Positions 21,363-34,379 of a stretch of 64,000 nt of DNA are shown here, piece by piece (position 1 is the stretch's first letter; each line of letters opens with the position of its first letter). The notes under the pieces are model-generated. The model was not told the origin of the DNA. It saw nothing but the letters and a program-made list of their open reading frames with translations, and made no database searches. The stretch lies in contig NC_088795.1 in assembly GCF_011386835.1 (NCBI RefSeq), positions 15,171,441-15,235,440 of the forward strand, read 5' to 3'. The translations under genes were made by a program, and so were the position numbers. The DNA comes from Chrysemys picta bellii (lineage: Eukaryota; Chordata; Testudines; Emydidae).

Positions 21363-22254
21363 AGCCTGGCAAGCCAAGGATGTTCCTGCATTCACCTGCT
21401 TTTGCAGTAACGCGTCTCTGCCGTCTGTTTGGGTTTTGTTTTTTGTTTTAAACACCAATAACTATTAACTCATTTCATAATGGAGGGGGTGGGAGAAAGG
21501 GGGGTGAAGCAGTGAGCATCTGGAAATTGAAGGGCGGGGGGTGTTTTTGTTTGAAAAGTTGATGCCATTTCTCTCTGGTAAGAACAGCCACAATAGATCA
21601 GACCGGCCACTTGGCTTTGAATTGAGAGCAAGACTTGTGTGTCATTGGCTTGATCCAAGGCCACTTAAAGACGTTGGAAGGGTTTTGCTGCTGTTACTCG
21701 TTTGCACACACTGCTCTCAACAGGCCACACTGTGTGAGTCCCCTTACTCGCACTGAATAGCACAAGTACTCCCATGGAAATCTGAAGTGAGTTACTATTC
21801 AGTGTGAATAAGATCAGTGCAAACTTAGCCAGAGTCTCCCCAGTGTATTGCTAAACCCAGAAGTCCACTTAAATGAGTGTTTCTTTGATAGCTGACTTGT
21901 AAGACTGTAGAAATCCCATTGTTAGGTTTTTGTGTGTGTAGGTAACAAAAGAGCAACTGACCTTGCATGCTTATTCTTGCATGAGTTTTTTACCTTCTGG
22001 ATAATGACTTTTGGCCTGGCTTTTTGTTATTCACCTAACAGGTTAGATATTTTTGCAGTAACTCTTCTCTATTAAGTGCTGTGGCTAACCACTAAAAGCT
22101 GTGCAGTGCGCATCAAAAGGAGCTGCAAATTCCCAAGACAGGAGGTTCCCCCCTCTATTGCTTTGAAATCAAGAGTCCCGCATCAAAAACTAACATGGTG
22201 ACAGAAACCCATCCCAAAACTTGAATACACTTTCCACAGATTGCCTGAGTAAAA

Positions 22255-22380
22255 GAGTCATCCAGCAAACACATAAGTACAAGCGTAACTTTACTCATGC
22301 AATATAGTTCAGTTGACTTTAGTAGAAGTCCTTATGGGAGTAAGTGTTTGCACATGCTTATGTAGTTGCAGGATCAGTCT
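22255..22380. repeat. Palindromic dispersed repeat (cttaagcacgtgcttaa family)
   Basis: The left arm ccagcaaacacataagtaca and the right arm gtttgcacatgcttatgtag, ending in tgcaggatc, are inverted. It is related to 40395-40530 and lies inside the inferred 3' UTR. Confidence 0.55.
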
Positions 22381-25214
22381 TGGAACATAGCGTCTTCTGT
22401 TGGTAAGTGCCAGTGAACCATTAAAGGAGTTAATTAAAACTCCATTAACTTCAGTTACTCTGGGCTCCTAAAGTGGAGAATATGGCTGTTCACTTTCTTT
22501 ACCGGGCTAAGATGTAGCTTATCTTGCTTCACAAAGGCATAATAAAGGTAACATCAATGCACTGATCAGCTTTGCGCAGCCGGCTAAGGCTTGGGATGCA
22601 AACAATAATTTGCATTAAAAAACGGTGACTGAACATCTAACATAAGCCAGGTGTTTTTTTAGGGCGTACTTGGTGTGAAAATTGACCTAACTGTTTAATT
22701 TGTATTTTCTATGCCATTCCTTTTCGGACAGAGTGTTTTCCTTTCTGATACATTCCAAGAAGTGGCGACCCATGTTTACCCTCTGACTTCTGGATTTTTC
22801 TCTACTGCTGCTGTTCTGCCAGCTTTCCCTCTGCTCCTAGCTAGGTAGTCTCCTGTTTGTTTCTTTAAAGCACTCTTGAAATTAACCCTCTTCACCTGAT
22901 CCCACACATTCCAACTTTGCTTGTTTCTACCCAAGCACAGGGGTCATGTAACTACATTCACAAAGGCAGGTTTGTGGGGGATTGTTTTGTTCTCTTCTCC
23001 CTCCCCCTCCGCGTAAACATGGCTCTTAGGGGAGGGGAAAGGATGGCTGGACAAACTGCATACATTTAAGCAGAGGAAAAGCAGGGAAGAAACTATTTTG
23101 AAATTCAAGCTAAGTTGTCATGTGAACATCACAATCATTGGAAGGACCGACAGTTGCAGTAGCCAGGTTAAATAGCAGTAAAAATCCGAGATCCTTGCAG
23201 TTTTGCTTCAGCTTACCCTTACAAACTCACTTGTTATTGAACACCTGAAACCAGTTTCCTAACCATGGGCTGCATTTGATCATGCAATATGCTCAAGTTT
23301 GAAGCTTGTGTAGCGTGCTTCCATCAGCTGTGTCTGTGTGTGTCCTATTTTTAATTAACACGGAGGGCTGGGGGGGTTGTGCCAAGTAAGAGAACTTAAT
23401 TTTAACAGTTTCTCCTGCTCAGTTTAAAAACCCTTTCAAGGGAAGCTTGGCAGAGAAAATTAGTTGAGACTAGGTGTTTTTATTTTGGACACAAAGCTGT
23501 TGCCGGTGTATTAAATGCTGGGGGGAGGGATTGGTTTGTTTCCCTTTTCAGCAAAGAACCATCGTTTTGGAGAAGCCGGGAATAAAATTTAAACTTAAAA
23601 TTTTTTTTTTTTTTTTTTGCCCAATGGCGCACTAACTAACTTTTAAGAATCCCTGGGCCATGTTTAGCTTGTTACTGCTGCACTTCTCTCCTTTCTGTAT
23701 CTATGCCTTTTTTCACAGTAGTCCCTGGCTCTGCACGGAATAAGTGATCCCCTCAAATCTAGTTGGATGTGCTTTCTCTCACCTTTGCATGTAAGTACAG
23801 CAGCAAGCGACCTCTCTGCCCACTTTGGAAATGAGTGAAAGTTGACTTTTCTATAAGTGGCGATGCTGAGGGTTCTTTAAAAACTTTTATTAAACAATAA
23901 CCATCTTCAGCTGGGGTTTCCAAAGGGAGTTAGACACCAGCTCCTATTGGCTATTAGGGACCCTGACTCATTTGAAAATTCCAGCTTAAGGTAGCATTAG
24001 CTTTTTCATGACAGCTACGTAACCCTAACTCTTGCTTGTGAGGATATGCAAAGGGTAGGATGTTTAAACAACGACTAGTCACTGATAATGCTGCATTTCC
24101 CGGAGGTGCCGGGATGTCCCTTTTTAGGATGTTCTAAATGAGCAGGAACAAACAATGGAGAGTGCAGATCTGCGCATTAAAGCACTCCCTGGATGTGGAA
24201 TAAAACCCATAGGCAAAGTCTGAATGACACACTGGCCACCCGGGGACGACTGATACTTGTTCCAAAATGCACTGCTGTGAGTATTGGGGGTTGACTTTCT
24301 AAAGCACAGATTAGGCACCTTATTTCTACTGACTTGACATCTCCTTGGTTATAAAGGGGTCATTGTTCAAGAGTGCTCAATATTGGCCTCACTGCTCCTC
24401 TCTAAATCCATGGGGAAACTCCCTTTGAAGGTTTGAGGAGCAGAGTGAGACCAACACTGAGGGCTCTGGAAACATCCCACTCTGTGTATAATATTTTATA
24501 TAAGAATGAGGTAAATAGTGTGTGCTTTCTTACCCTGGGCCTTGTGACTGTGGTTATCCTCAGTGGTAACTATGGCTACCTGAGTACTTCCAGTAATCCA
24601 TGTCAGCTTTCAGTATAGAGTGACATGTCATTTTTGTGGCTGATGGGAAAGGGGGAATTACAAGGTATTCCACTCAGTGGCAGCTCCAGGCCGGAATCTG
24701 AAACAGCTAGTAAAAACTGGCCATGGTTCTGATCTGCAGAATGCATCCTCTCAGCTGCCAAACCAGACTCTGTGTTCCTAGCTACGGGCTACTGGGAGTT
24801 TTCTTAAATACAAGATCACTTACCCTTTTGCTGCCTTGTATATGTTACCTGCTTATAACCCTGTCAAGAAGACTTTTGTATTTGTATCTTAAAAAAAAAA
24901 AAAAAAAAAACACAAAACCCTTATTTAACACAATCAAGGGTTTGTTTTTTTAAGTAGTTCTCGTTCTACTTTTAAACTGTTGTGATGAAAAACAGCAATG
25001 TCTTGTGTGTGTTATCAGATCTGTCCATTTGAATCATGTTGTGATTTACCATTCTCAAGCTGTTAGAAACACCTTATTCCTGTCACATCCTTTCTCCAAG
25101 GAGCCCAACGGCATTTACAATGTAGATCATCTAGGAGGCCCTAAGGGCCAGGGTGTGATAGCATGGGATTATACAAATATGAAGGGTGTGTTTTTTTTTT
25201 TTAAACTAACTGAA

Positions 25215-25220
25215 AATAAA
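25215..25220 (+). promoter_or_regulatory. Distal SEPTIN11 poly(A) signal AATAAA
   Basis: AATAAA is followed after about 30 bases by a TTTTGTGTACTTATTTTT element, a normal downstream U/GU-rich context. It is the last strong signal before the 25.3-25.7 kb stretch. Confidence 0.5.
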
Positions 25221-25856
25221 GCTGTGAACAGCAGTAGGAATATTTTGTGTACTTATTTTTAAATATATGCTGATGGTCTTTAAACTAGAGGTGTAGAACA
25301 TTATTACCTTGTTCTTTGAAAATAACCCATGTTTTTGTCCAAATGACTGTATACCTCCAGCCAGTGTTATGCAGAAGTATATATGTATGACTCTTAGATG
25401 TCTTATTGATGTCAAAATATTTCATTTCTTAAGTTCAAAATGAATCATAGCCTTCCGCCACAGTTCAGTTCCTTTTTTTGTATGTGCTCTGGGGTGCACA
25501 TGTGAATCGTGCCAATACACAAAGTGGGAAAGGGGAAATATATTTTTACCCAAACACTCTAGTTTTTGTGTGGCCTTTGTAACTTTCTTTTGTTGTGGTT
25601 GCTGGCTGTTGGGTGAAAAAAGGAAGTGAATGTATGTGTGAACGCCAAGGGTGACGTTTTCATGCTTGCTTGATGTTGAGGCAGACATTTCTTGTTCTTG
25701 GTTGATTGCTTCTGGGATGTGCCAAGGTGGGTCACAGTGGCAGCATTCATTTTACCCCATTCCTTGCTCCTCTTCCCCCGTTCACTAAACAGTGGCTTGA
25801 TGGGCCCAGACCCTTGCATGCTTCTGCTACATTAAAACCTTCACATATGCGCATGC

Positions 25857-25890
25857 GCGCACACACACACACTCACACTCTCTCTCTTTC
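25857..25890. repeat. CA/CT microsatellite
   Basis: GCGCACACACACACACACTCACACTCTCTCTCT-type tract, with a short GCATGCGCGC start; low-complexity sequence. Confidence 0.9.
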
Positions 25891-26763
25891 ACAGCTTACT
25901 TCCTTTAAAATGTTTCATTTTCTTTTTTCCTTTCATTTGGATTCTGAACCTTTTCTTTTTCTTCTCTTTTCTGTAGCTTCTTCTTTATGTAACGGTCACC
26001 TTGCCAAGCCCCCACTCCCTTTCTCCTACTGGGCACTAGAAGAGCCAGCGGGAAATGTACGCACCCGTTGGGAGAAGTTACTTCATTCTTCTGTCAGCTC
26101 TGCCTTGCTCTTTAAAGCATGGGTCAGGGAAGTACGTAGCTGTAAGGGTCTGTTTGCTCCCCAGGGCTGACCGTATGTCAACTCCAGGATTTTCATTACC
26201 ACCGAGAGAGAGAATAAGTGGACTAGAGAACTTGGATGCTATCACAGATGTGACATTGGGAACTTTTTTCTTTTGCCATCACCTGCACATGGCTGTCAAT
26301 TAAGAAGCTTATTGACCACAGACAGAATGAGTGTCCAATAATAAGCAACAATTGCCGAGTAGTAGACTTAAGCTAGCACCAACTCTAACCCTCTCTGACA
26401 AACCACCTGATCTGGCTACTCTGAAAGCCGTGCGGTCATGAGGTGTATGCTCCTGTGCATTTTAAACCACTTATTAAAAACAGTTCCTTGGACAGGGATC
26501 ACTATTTTTAAGTATTAAGTGGCAGGAGCTGAGAGAGCTGCTATTTGATACTGTCATGGTGATGGAATTTGTTCAGTTGTTTTCAGCTGATCTTCTGCCT
26601 CTTCATGTGCAAAATGGGATCTTTTCCTATGAAGTCCAACCACACAGCTCGCTGTCTGAGGAGAAGACTATTTTTAACTATGTGAAGCCCATCCAGTAAT
26701 TTTTACATGCTTGATGTAGTCTTGCTATGGGACATGTGTATAACTTTCACTTGTTTACTTCAG

Positions 26764-26818
26764 AAGCAGATTCAACAGTGAAGAGCTTGAAAAGTGCCAA
26801 AAACTTGCTAAAAACAAA
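26764..26818 (+). other. Candidate alternative SEPTIN11 3' exon
   Basis: ACTTCAG ends at 26763 and GTAAGC begins at 26819. Joined in the phase left by the exon ending at 17228, the 55 bases stay open and would add K-SRFNSEELEKCQKLAKNK; if not spliced at 26819, the frame stops after three more codons. The charged helical character fits an extension of the C-terminal coil. There is no homologue I can name, so this is inference from splice signals and phase only. Confidence 0.3.
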
Positions 26819-27540
26819 GTAAGCTTGTAACGTAGTTTACACATGCAAGTCAAGTGCCCTCTAGTGTCAGTGGGCTCTGTTCATTATGATCATTTTAGGT
26901 GGATTGGGGGGGAGTTTTTCTAATCACTTGCTGCCCAGCAGTAGCTGTTCAGGGCTCCTGACCACAACTCATTTCAGTGTGGAGTGACAAAGGGAATGCA
27001 GAGTATTTTAGGGTGCCTCCTTTCTTGTTTACAGAATAAAAGGCACCATCGTTCCCAAACTTGCTTACGTGCTTTTTCAGAAGGTGGTGGTGGTTTTTTT
27101 GCACTCCTGCTGCTGGAGAGAGGGCTGGGCTTGGAGTGACAAAATAACCATTGCTTCAATCTGATTAAGTGGATTTGTGCTTTTACATCAAGGAAATATT
27201 TAGATCAGCCTTACAAAATTATGTTTACCATTTCTGGTATTAAATTTAGTTGGCTGAACTGTACTCTCCTCCTGAAGGAGTAGGAGAAGAATTTTGCATT
27301 AGTCAAAGATGGGGAGAAAACTTGAGTATGGCATTAAGGCCCTGTACCTAGAACAGACTTGCTCAGAAGAAACCACCTTCAGAAAATGTTTGAAATGTAT
27401 TAAGTTTAGGACACCAGGCCTCAATGAGGGAAGTGTTTAAACACAGGGTTAATGCATTGCTGGATTAAGGCCTGACTCCACTCTGACTTCTTCCACTGAT
27501 TGTTACCACTTTAGTAAAATGTGACCTTTACTGATTAATA

Positions 27541-27712
27541 TACCTATCTCATAGAACTGGAAGGGACCTCAAAAGGTCATTAAGTCCAGCCCCCTGCCTT
27601 CACTAACAGGACCAGTTTTGCCCCAGATCCCTTAGTGGCCCCCTCAAGGATTGAACTCACAACCCTGGGTTTAGCAGGCCAATGCTCAAACTACTGAACT
27701 ATCTCCCCCCCT
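27541..27712 (-). mobile_element. tRNA-derived SINE with CR1-like tail (turtle type)
   Basis: On the - strand the head (27712 to about 27645) reads as a tRNA-like promoter: gagatagttcagtagtttga followed by a gttgtgagttcaatccttga B box. The 3' part ends with aggtcccttccagttctatg, the CR1-type tail that lets CR1 machinery mobilise such SINEs. SINEs of this build are characteristic of cryptodiran turtles (family knowledge). Confidence 0.8.
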
Positions 27713-27734
27713 CCCCGCAAAGAAAGTAGTCTTT

Positions 27735-27807
27735 AACCCCAGATGGGACTTGAACCCACAATCTCTGACTTAGAAAGCCATTGCCTTATCCATTAGCAGA
27801 GTTGAAC
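27735..27807 (-). pseudogene. tRNA-Arg-like relic
   Basis: On the - strand, D-arm ctaatggataaggc, anticodon region ggctttctaagtc (loop TTTCTAA, anticodon TCT) and T-arm ttgtgggttcaagtcccat are well kept, and the order matches a vertebrate tRNA-Arg of the CCT type. The 5' acceptor strand (GTTCAAC) does not pair with the 3' strand (CTGGGGT), so a functional tRNA is unlikely. It abuts the SINE at 27712. Confidence 0.65.
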
Positions 27808-30800
27808 CCCATCTTCTAGCACTGCTTGATCAGGCCGTGATGTTACAATGGGAGAAGGATACTGGTTTGATCTATATGATGCATAGGACTGGGGGCTCTC
27901 ATGGTGCTGCTACTGAAAGCCACTGCCACAACTTGCATTCATTTCAATGGGAACAGGATCATGGCCTATGTGACTTTAGTAGAAACAGCTGAGCCCAGGT
28001 GAAAGTCACCCCTGGGCAGAGGGTCAGCTAGAGGCTTAGACATTACTTAACTCCCTCTGAAGCCTTCATTTGACAATAAGCTATATGCATGTGCTTAATG
28101 TTTTCAAAAGCACTGAAGTCCTTGCAGCATCAAGGCCCTGGTGAAACAGGTGCAGATCCACACCATGTTGTCTCACCCAAGGAGTTTATAATTGCCATGC
28201 CTTCCAGACAAGTTCAGTTCTATTTACTTCACCCCCGCTCCATTTCCCCCGCCCACGTGCTTGTGCCTCACTCCTTTTCTCCTTCATTCACTGCTGCATG
28301 CTCTGAGTCCCTACAATAGCCTAATCCGTTTTGAGTATTTTTAAAATAAAAAGGTAATGGGGCCCTGCTCTGACCAGGGATCCCAAGCATTGCTACAACA
28401 TAACCAACACCAAGAAAACTTAAACACCGGGAAACCAGTCTTACCCCATCATCTAATACTGGGTGCTAGAGTCTCTGCTCTCGGTGCTTTTATAAGCAGC
28501 GTGATAACACCTGAGTCACAGCAAGAGGAAGGGAGAGGCAAGTCAGGCTCTCCTCGGTTAGCTGCAGTGGTCTGCTATCCTACAACCAGTCAACAGTGCA
28601 GGTGCTCCGCACCTCTGGCAAAATCAGGCCCCTTACAATGGATTTAAACTTCTAACTTTAAAAGCCCCCAAGGGTGGGACTTGTACCCATTACAGATAGC
28701 CTCGGACTGCCCATGCTATGCTTGTACAGATTACGCTTCCCCTTTGGTTTGTGTAGGTCACACAGCCAGCCCATCTAGTGAAGTAGCCTGTACAGGGTCA
28801 GGCATAGGAGCTACTCACCTGTTCTCTTCCAGAGTAACCCCCATCTCGTGCTCTGCTGTACTGGAGGCCCTAGGCTTGATAAGCTCAGCAGCCAAAAACC
28901 CTAAGGCAAGGAAGAAGTGGCAAGATGATTAATTTGTTGTCCATTAATCAATCATGTTAATTAGTCATGCCTAAGGACCGACCAAGAATGGGGTCCACAT
29001 GGGGCTAGGTGCTGAACACTCATGGCATGACAGGTCGATGTCGTAACAGGAGCTGGACATGGGAACATGGTGAACAGTGCAACAGGCTGCCGTGAGGTTG
29101 ACACTCCATTCAGTGACTGGCTTGGCAAGGCTGGAGCTCTACGTAACGTGCAGGTTCCTCTAGGCATTTGTATCCGTGTCCACAAGGCACTTCCTCCTGT
29201 GTGTGATTCATAATAAAAATGTGGTTGTCGGGTCTTGTGTGGTCTTTTAAATGCTCCATTTTTCCATGCACAGTGGTGAAGTGCGGCCAGGCCACCGCCC
29301 AGAACGTAAATGATGAAGTTGGGCCTCACAGATTAGCAGTACCTGCTTCCAGTGGGCTGCCCTGCCTCCAGCAGGTCACAGGCATGCAAGGGCTTCATTG
29401 CTTATGTGCTGTGGGGATGGAGCTGGAGGAAGACTGGACCAAAAAGCGATGCACCGTTGCCCATTAGAAGAGAAGAATTACTTTTTTGGAGCTGTTGCAG
29501 CACATTAGTAGAAGCAGATGGTACCGAGACATTTGGCACGGTCCCTCTGCTGGACACGTGCCTGTCGGCGTGACACATCGGAGCTTGGATTTGGCCATCT
29601 TCTAGGGCATAAAAATGTACTTTTCAGCCGCACTAAGGGTTCAGTCAAAAGACCCTTGAGCCCAATGTAAAGACTGCTGTTGACTGCAGTAGATTTTGAG
29701 TCAGGCCGCAGATGAGAAAAAAAATAAATTTACACACACACAAATTGCCACAGGAAAAGCGAGTTGGGCTTGTGCCCACCCAGTGTGGTTCAGAGCAGAC
29801 ACGCCTGTCTCCTGGAGGAAGTAGATGGTGAATCATTCACTAAGCAACCATGCCCATAACACAATTTGATTGACATCATTGTGTGTGATATCACCACACC
29901 ACTGCACTGTGAGAAACGATAAACTTCATGAAAGGAGAGGGAATTGGGTTTTTAAATGAGGAATTTATACTGTTAACACAATAAATAAAAGGCGAGTATC
30001 AAGTAGGGAGAAGCTAATTTCTCTAGAGCCCTTGAAGAAGTGGAAAAGGACTAGAGTATAATTGCTTTCCCCTTACATCCATTTCCGCTGCTGCCTGTAC
30101 AAGACTAAGAACCTGGGGCATGCTGAGAGATGTGGGGGAAGGGCTGGTTTCGTCGCTCGAGGTGGATAGGTGCAGAGCGAAATTGGGAAGCATCTGGAGG
30201 GAATTATTTAAAATATTAGGATTCAGAACACCTAAAGGCAGACCCTGCTTTATGCACACAGCTCACCCCTGCCATTTACTCATGGGGTTGTCTACATCAG
30301 CACAAAGTGGGTGCAGATCAAAAGGGAAAGAGTGCAGGGCACCAGTGAATCAGGGCCTGAATTCTAGACACCATCGTCTGTTCCCTCTCCTCCCACATGT
30401 TCCGCGCCAGACTCAACTGTAGCCCCGGTCAGTCCCCTAGCAAGACAGCTCCTTGGTGCGAGAGCAGCTGTCCTTTTCATTCTGAGACAGCTCCCACGCA
30501 CCTTTGCAGCCTGAAGCATTTGGCTTTGTAAACTAGCAGGGCTGTCATATAATTATGGTTAAAGTGGCACCACACTATTTTCCCCTCCGGCTAACAAGCA
30601 TTCACGCCAAGTCAAAATTTGCGGCTTTCATGCCCTAAAATAATTCAAAAACAGAGTGTAACAGCCACTTCAGCCACAGGAGGGAGGCAGAGGCTGCAAA
30701 AGACACCTTATGTGACTCTCCGCTAACTGCTACTATTCTTAGCGTGCTAGCTAGAGTAACGCTCCCGTGGGCACGGTTACCTGAGCTACAATCACTCCAA

Positions 30801-32289
30801 CTGCCCTGTAAACATACCCGCAGTTCTGCACACCATGCAGCTGGCCAGTTCCGGGGGGGGGAGAGAAAAACGGGACATTTCATCGGAGGAAGCATTGCAG
30901 GATCCGGCTCAACGCTGGGAGCTTGTTTAGCAATGGTGTGAGAGTGATGTTAATACGCTGATGCTCAGAGAGGCTGAGCAGCTGGGTGAGATCCCCTGCT
31001 CTTCCATGCTTCCTATCACATCACTGATAATGGAGCCAGAGAGCACAGAGTAGGGGACGGAATAGTCAAGGCCGTGGGCAGCACACATCAGCCTCACTGC
31101 ACCCAAAGGGAACAGCAGAAGGGAGCGAATAGCGCTATGGGGCTGGATTAGCTTTACTGTGGCGTCTCTGCACTGGGGAACTGGCAGGGCAGGGGCTAGC
31201 AAGGGCATCCCGGGCCGTGCAGCTCACTACAGCCACGTTGGCAGGGAGCTGGGGGCAAAACTGTGGAGGACTCTGAGCAGACAGAGGCACTGGGCCTCTA
31301 TGGAGCTGGCCCGGACCCTGACCAGCGTTCGTGGGCCAGAGTCCTGAGAGCAGGGGAACCTCCTGGAGTTTCCTGGCCCCTATGCCAGTAGGCCCAATAG
31401 GGGTACAGTCCAACCCTATGAAACACTGACAGCTTGTCCTGATAATCCCATGCAAGGCCTGGTGAAGTCAGTGGGGTTTATTTAAGCATGTGCTTCCAGG
31501 CTTTTCAAACGAGCAAACGTCCCCTTGCCAACCATTGGGCTTTGTACTCCTAAGTCACTTAGGTGCTTCTCAAAAGTCACAGCCCACCTGCTTCACAGCC
31601 ATTAAACTCTTGAGTGAAAGAACAGGGATCTGAGCTCTGCCCAAGAAAGAAGGCAGTTGAATTCAGGAGTTAATATCGAACACAGCTCTGTGCACAGATA
31701 CCGGAGGCTCACTAGCTCTGCACTTCCCTGCTGGTGAGTGACCCGAACATAGGTCTTTTCAGAATATGCCATTCAGACTAGCTGGGCTGGAACTGCTCTG
31801 CCCAATAGGCACAGAACTGGTTTCCACATGCAAACCAGAGAACTCTACTACTGCGCTGCTAACCACTAACTTTAATTCTCCCCACAGTGAAAATTAACTT
31901 TCTGGCTTGAAAGTTTCTGGCTTATTTTTACATATTGAAAACACTGTTCTCTGTCACCCAAGAGCAGAAACGCCTGAGGCAACATGCTTTTGTAAGAAAA
32001 AAACATCAATGGCTCTTTGCCTTAAATAATCAACATTTGTAGAATTCTTAAGTATTTTGGGCATTGCCAATTTCTCCAATCGGGGCATATGGCCCATAGC
32101 CTCATCACTGGACTGAGGGGGATTTTCATATAGATTTGATAAAACAATGCGTTTAAGTGATTAAATATACAATTTCAACACACAATGCTTCACCTGCCAC
32201 CCCCTCCAACAAAATTATACAATCCTGAAAAATAGTGCCGTGAAAGGCACAGCCCTAGGGAGATAGCCACAGTGATAGATGCTTTTCCA

Positions 32290-32515
32290 GTCTGGGCTGG
32301 GATTTGCAAAGATGTTTAGGAGAATTAGGTGCCCAATTCCCAGTGATGTCCCCAACTCCCTTAGGTTCCTCCAACAGTCCCAGCCATTGTAGCCTAAAGT
32401 TTGGCTGCTCAGCGAGGCACCCCTGTTTTGCAGAAAGTGCTGAGTGCCCCCAGTTCCCAATGGTCTCTGGCTGGAGCTGCCGGGTGCTCTGAACCTTTGA
32501 AAATCAGGCCACTGA
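32290..32515. repeat. Palindromic gattttcaaagg / cctttgaaaatc dispersed element
   Basis: The left arm gggatttgcaaagatgttta and the right arm gaacctttgaaaatcaggcc are inverted relative to each other. In the middle, cagttcccaatgg mirrors ccaattcccagtg. The same type of repeat appears at 36220-36335 and 38630-39050. Confidence 0.6.
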
Positions 32516-32519
32516 GTAG

Positions 32520-32705
32520 CTTCAATAATAATAAAATTTAGCTCATTGATAGTGTTTTTCATCAGTAGATCTTAAAGCACTTAAAAGGAGGTCAATGCCA
32601 TCAGCCCTATTTTACATATGGGGAAACTGAGGCACGGCACGAGGCAGTGACTTGCTCAGGGTCACCCAGCAGGCTAGCGGCAGAGCTGGGAACCGAACCC
32701 ATCTC
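32520..32705 (-). repeat. Core-type tRNA SINE, antisense
   Basis: On the + strand it shows gatcttaaagcac, ccctattttacatatgggga, aactgaggcacggca, gtgacttgctcagggtcacc, cagcaggctagcggcagagc, which is the complement order of a core-type SINE. It is well preserved. The adjoining AATAATAAT marks the tail. Confidence 0.75.
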
Positions 32706-34379
32706 TTCCGAGGTTTTTAAGCCCCCATATTTGAAAGTCTTGGCCAGAAAAGGTGCGGACTGAAAAAGCCTGAATCGTATTGCTGCAGAACGACTGAAAG
32801 ATTCACCCGCATTCAAATAAAGCATTGCTCATTACCAGTATTCTAACACAGACGGATGAGCCAGTGCGTAAGAGCTGGGCGCAGAGGGACTGGGAAAGGC
32901 TCAAAGGGGCTGAGTCTATGACTATCTACATACAGTGACATGTACAGGACAGACGCTGCATACCCCCCAGCACCGGTATAAAGAGCAGCATAGACGGTGA
33001 GGCATTGCTTAGGTAAGTAAAGACACACCAGAACCATGGCTCTCAAGCAAGGCCTGCCACATCTACACTGCAATTTTTACTTTTCTTTTAGTTTACTTTT
33101 ACTTTGCTTTTCACTGTGGCGCGGAGTGACACGCACCCTACATGGTGCCGCCAATGGAGACAAATATGCATTCCCCCTCCCTGCTCCGCGCAGGGCCTGG
33201 CGCCCTCCCAGGGGCACTCTCTCACCACTCTGCTTCTTTAGCTTGTCAGTTTGGTTTCTGGACCCCACATCGCCTTTTCCGGGTTGTTGGCCATTTGTCA
33301 AGCTTCCGGCAGCATCGAGAAACAGCAACACGTGTTTTTCGGCCCCTTCACGTCCTCCATCTGTAAAACATTTCCCCAAGGCTCCATCCACAAATCAGTA
33401 CGAGGTCACGGGAAGAGAACAAGGTGGGTAAGAAATCGAGAGAAGCCAATCGATAGAAAGGGTGTCCAAAGGCCCAATCCCAAAGGCTGTATTGACAGAG
33501 ATGCTGATACGGAATCTGCTCCTACTCAGCCTCGCGTTTAAGGGACAATGCACGGCACAGCGAGAGCACGGCGTGTTTCTCTCTAGCAACTTCCTTTGGA
33601 AGCCTCAACAAGATGCTTTTGGTGGTTCTCAAGACAATTACATCCAGCTATGTAAGGACTTATCCACACTGGCCAACTTTGGGAACTCACCCACAGCTGC
33701 AGCTCCACCAATGGGAGCATTCCTCTCGACTGGCCACCAGCATTCTTACCTCTGTCCCAGCGAGGCCTGCTTAGAGAGGGTATGCGTCCAGAAGGAGGGC
33801 ATTAGTTCCAAGCAGCTGAGAAGTCTAGGAGAGCAGTGATGGACTAAAGACCTTGAGATGTGGCCCAAGAGTAGGTTATTAGAAACCTCATTTTCAATAG
33901 AGAGGAGGAAGAGGAATCCAGATTGGAGCTGGTACAGAGAAACTTGAGTCAATAGCCGTAAACAGCTTGTTCAGTGAGTTTGGAGGGAAAGAGAAGAGGG
34001 AAGATGGGGTTGGGAGAGATATATGTTTAATAATGGAATAGACAGGATTGCACTTGTATTTGGAGAGAAAGGAACCAGAAGGTGGGAGGGTAAGGAGTAA
34101 CCAGAGAGGGATGGTCTGAGCAGTAAAGATGAAGGAGGAATGGATGAAATAAAATCCAGGTGGCCTGTGGCTGCAGTCAGCATCCTGGATCCTTGGCAGC
34201 TCTGGAAAAAAAAAAATCACGACTATAGTGTATTAAAACCTACTCTTCCTTTTCTCTCAGGTGCCCTGCTTGGAAGAGTCCACCTGGCAGTGGCTTGTCA
34301 GCATTGCTGCAGCCCCAGGGTAACACTCACCTTTGCCCAGTGCAAAAAGCAAAAGCAAAAAAAACCACAACTCACAAAT

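Larger units (their letters stand above)
21363..25240 (+). other. SEPTIN11: SEPTIN11 3' untranslated region (end approximate)
   Basis: The AT-rich, gene-free sequence after the stop contains AATAAA at 22541-22546, 23581-23586 and 25215-25220. The last, followed by TGTGTACTTATTTTT, is the best candidate for the main end. A-runs (24891-24910) and a T-run (23600-23618) are genomic homopolymers. One palindromic repeat copy lies at 22255-22380. The true end is not provable from sequence alone. Confidence 0.6.
25241..34379. other. Intergenic region between convergent SEPTIN11 and CCNI
   Basis: About 9 kb lie between the inferred 3' ends. Recognised content: CA/CT microsatellite (25857-25890), two candidate SEPTIN11 3' exons (25977, 26764), a tRNA-type SINE (27541-27712), a tRNA-Arg relic (27735-27807), a palindromic element (about 32290-32515) and an antisense SINE (32520-32705). 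Short open frames between 28 and 34 kb show no splice-consistent or recognisable protein. Confidence 0.7.
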
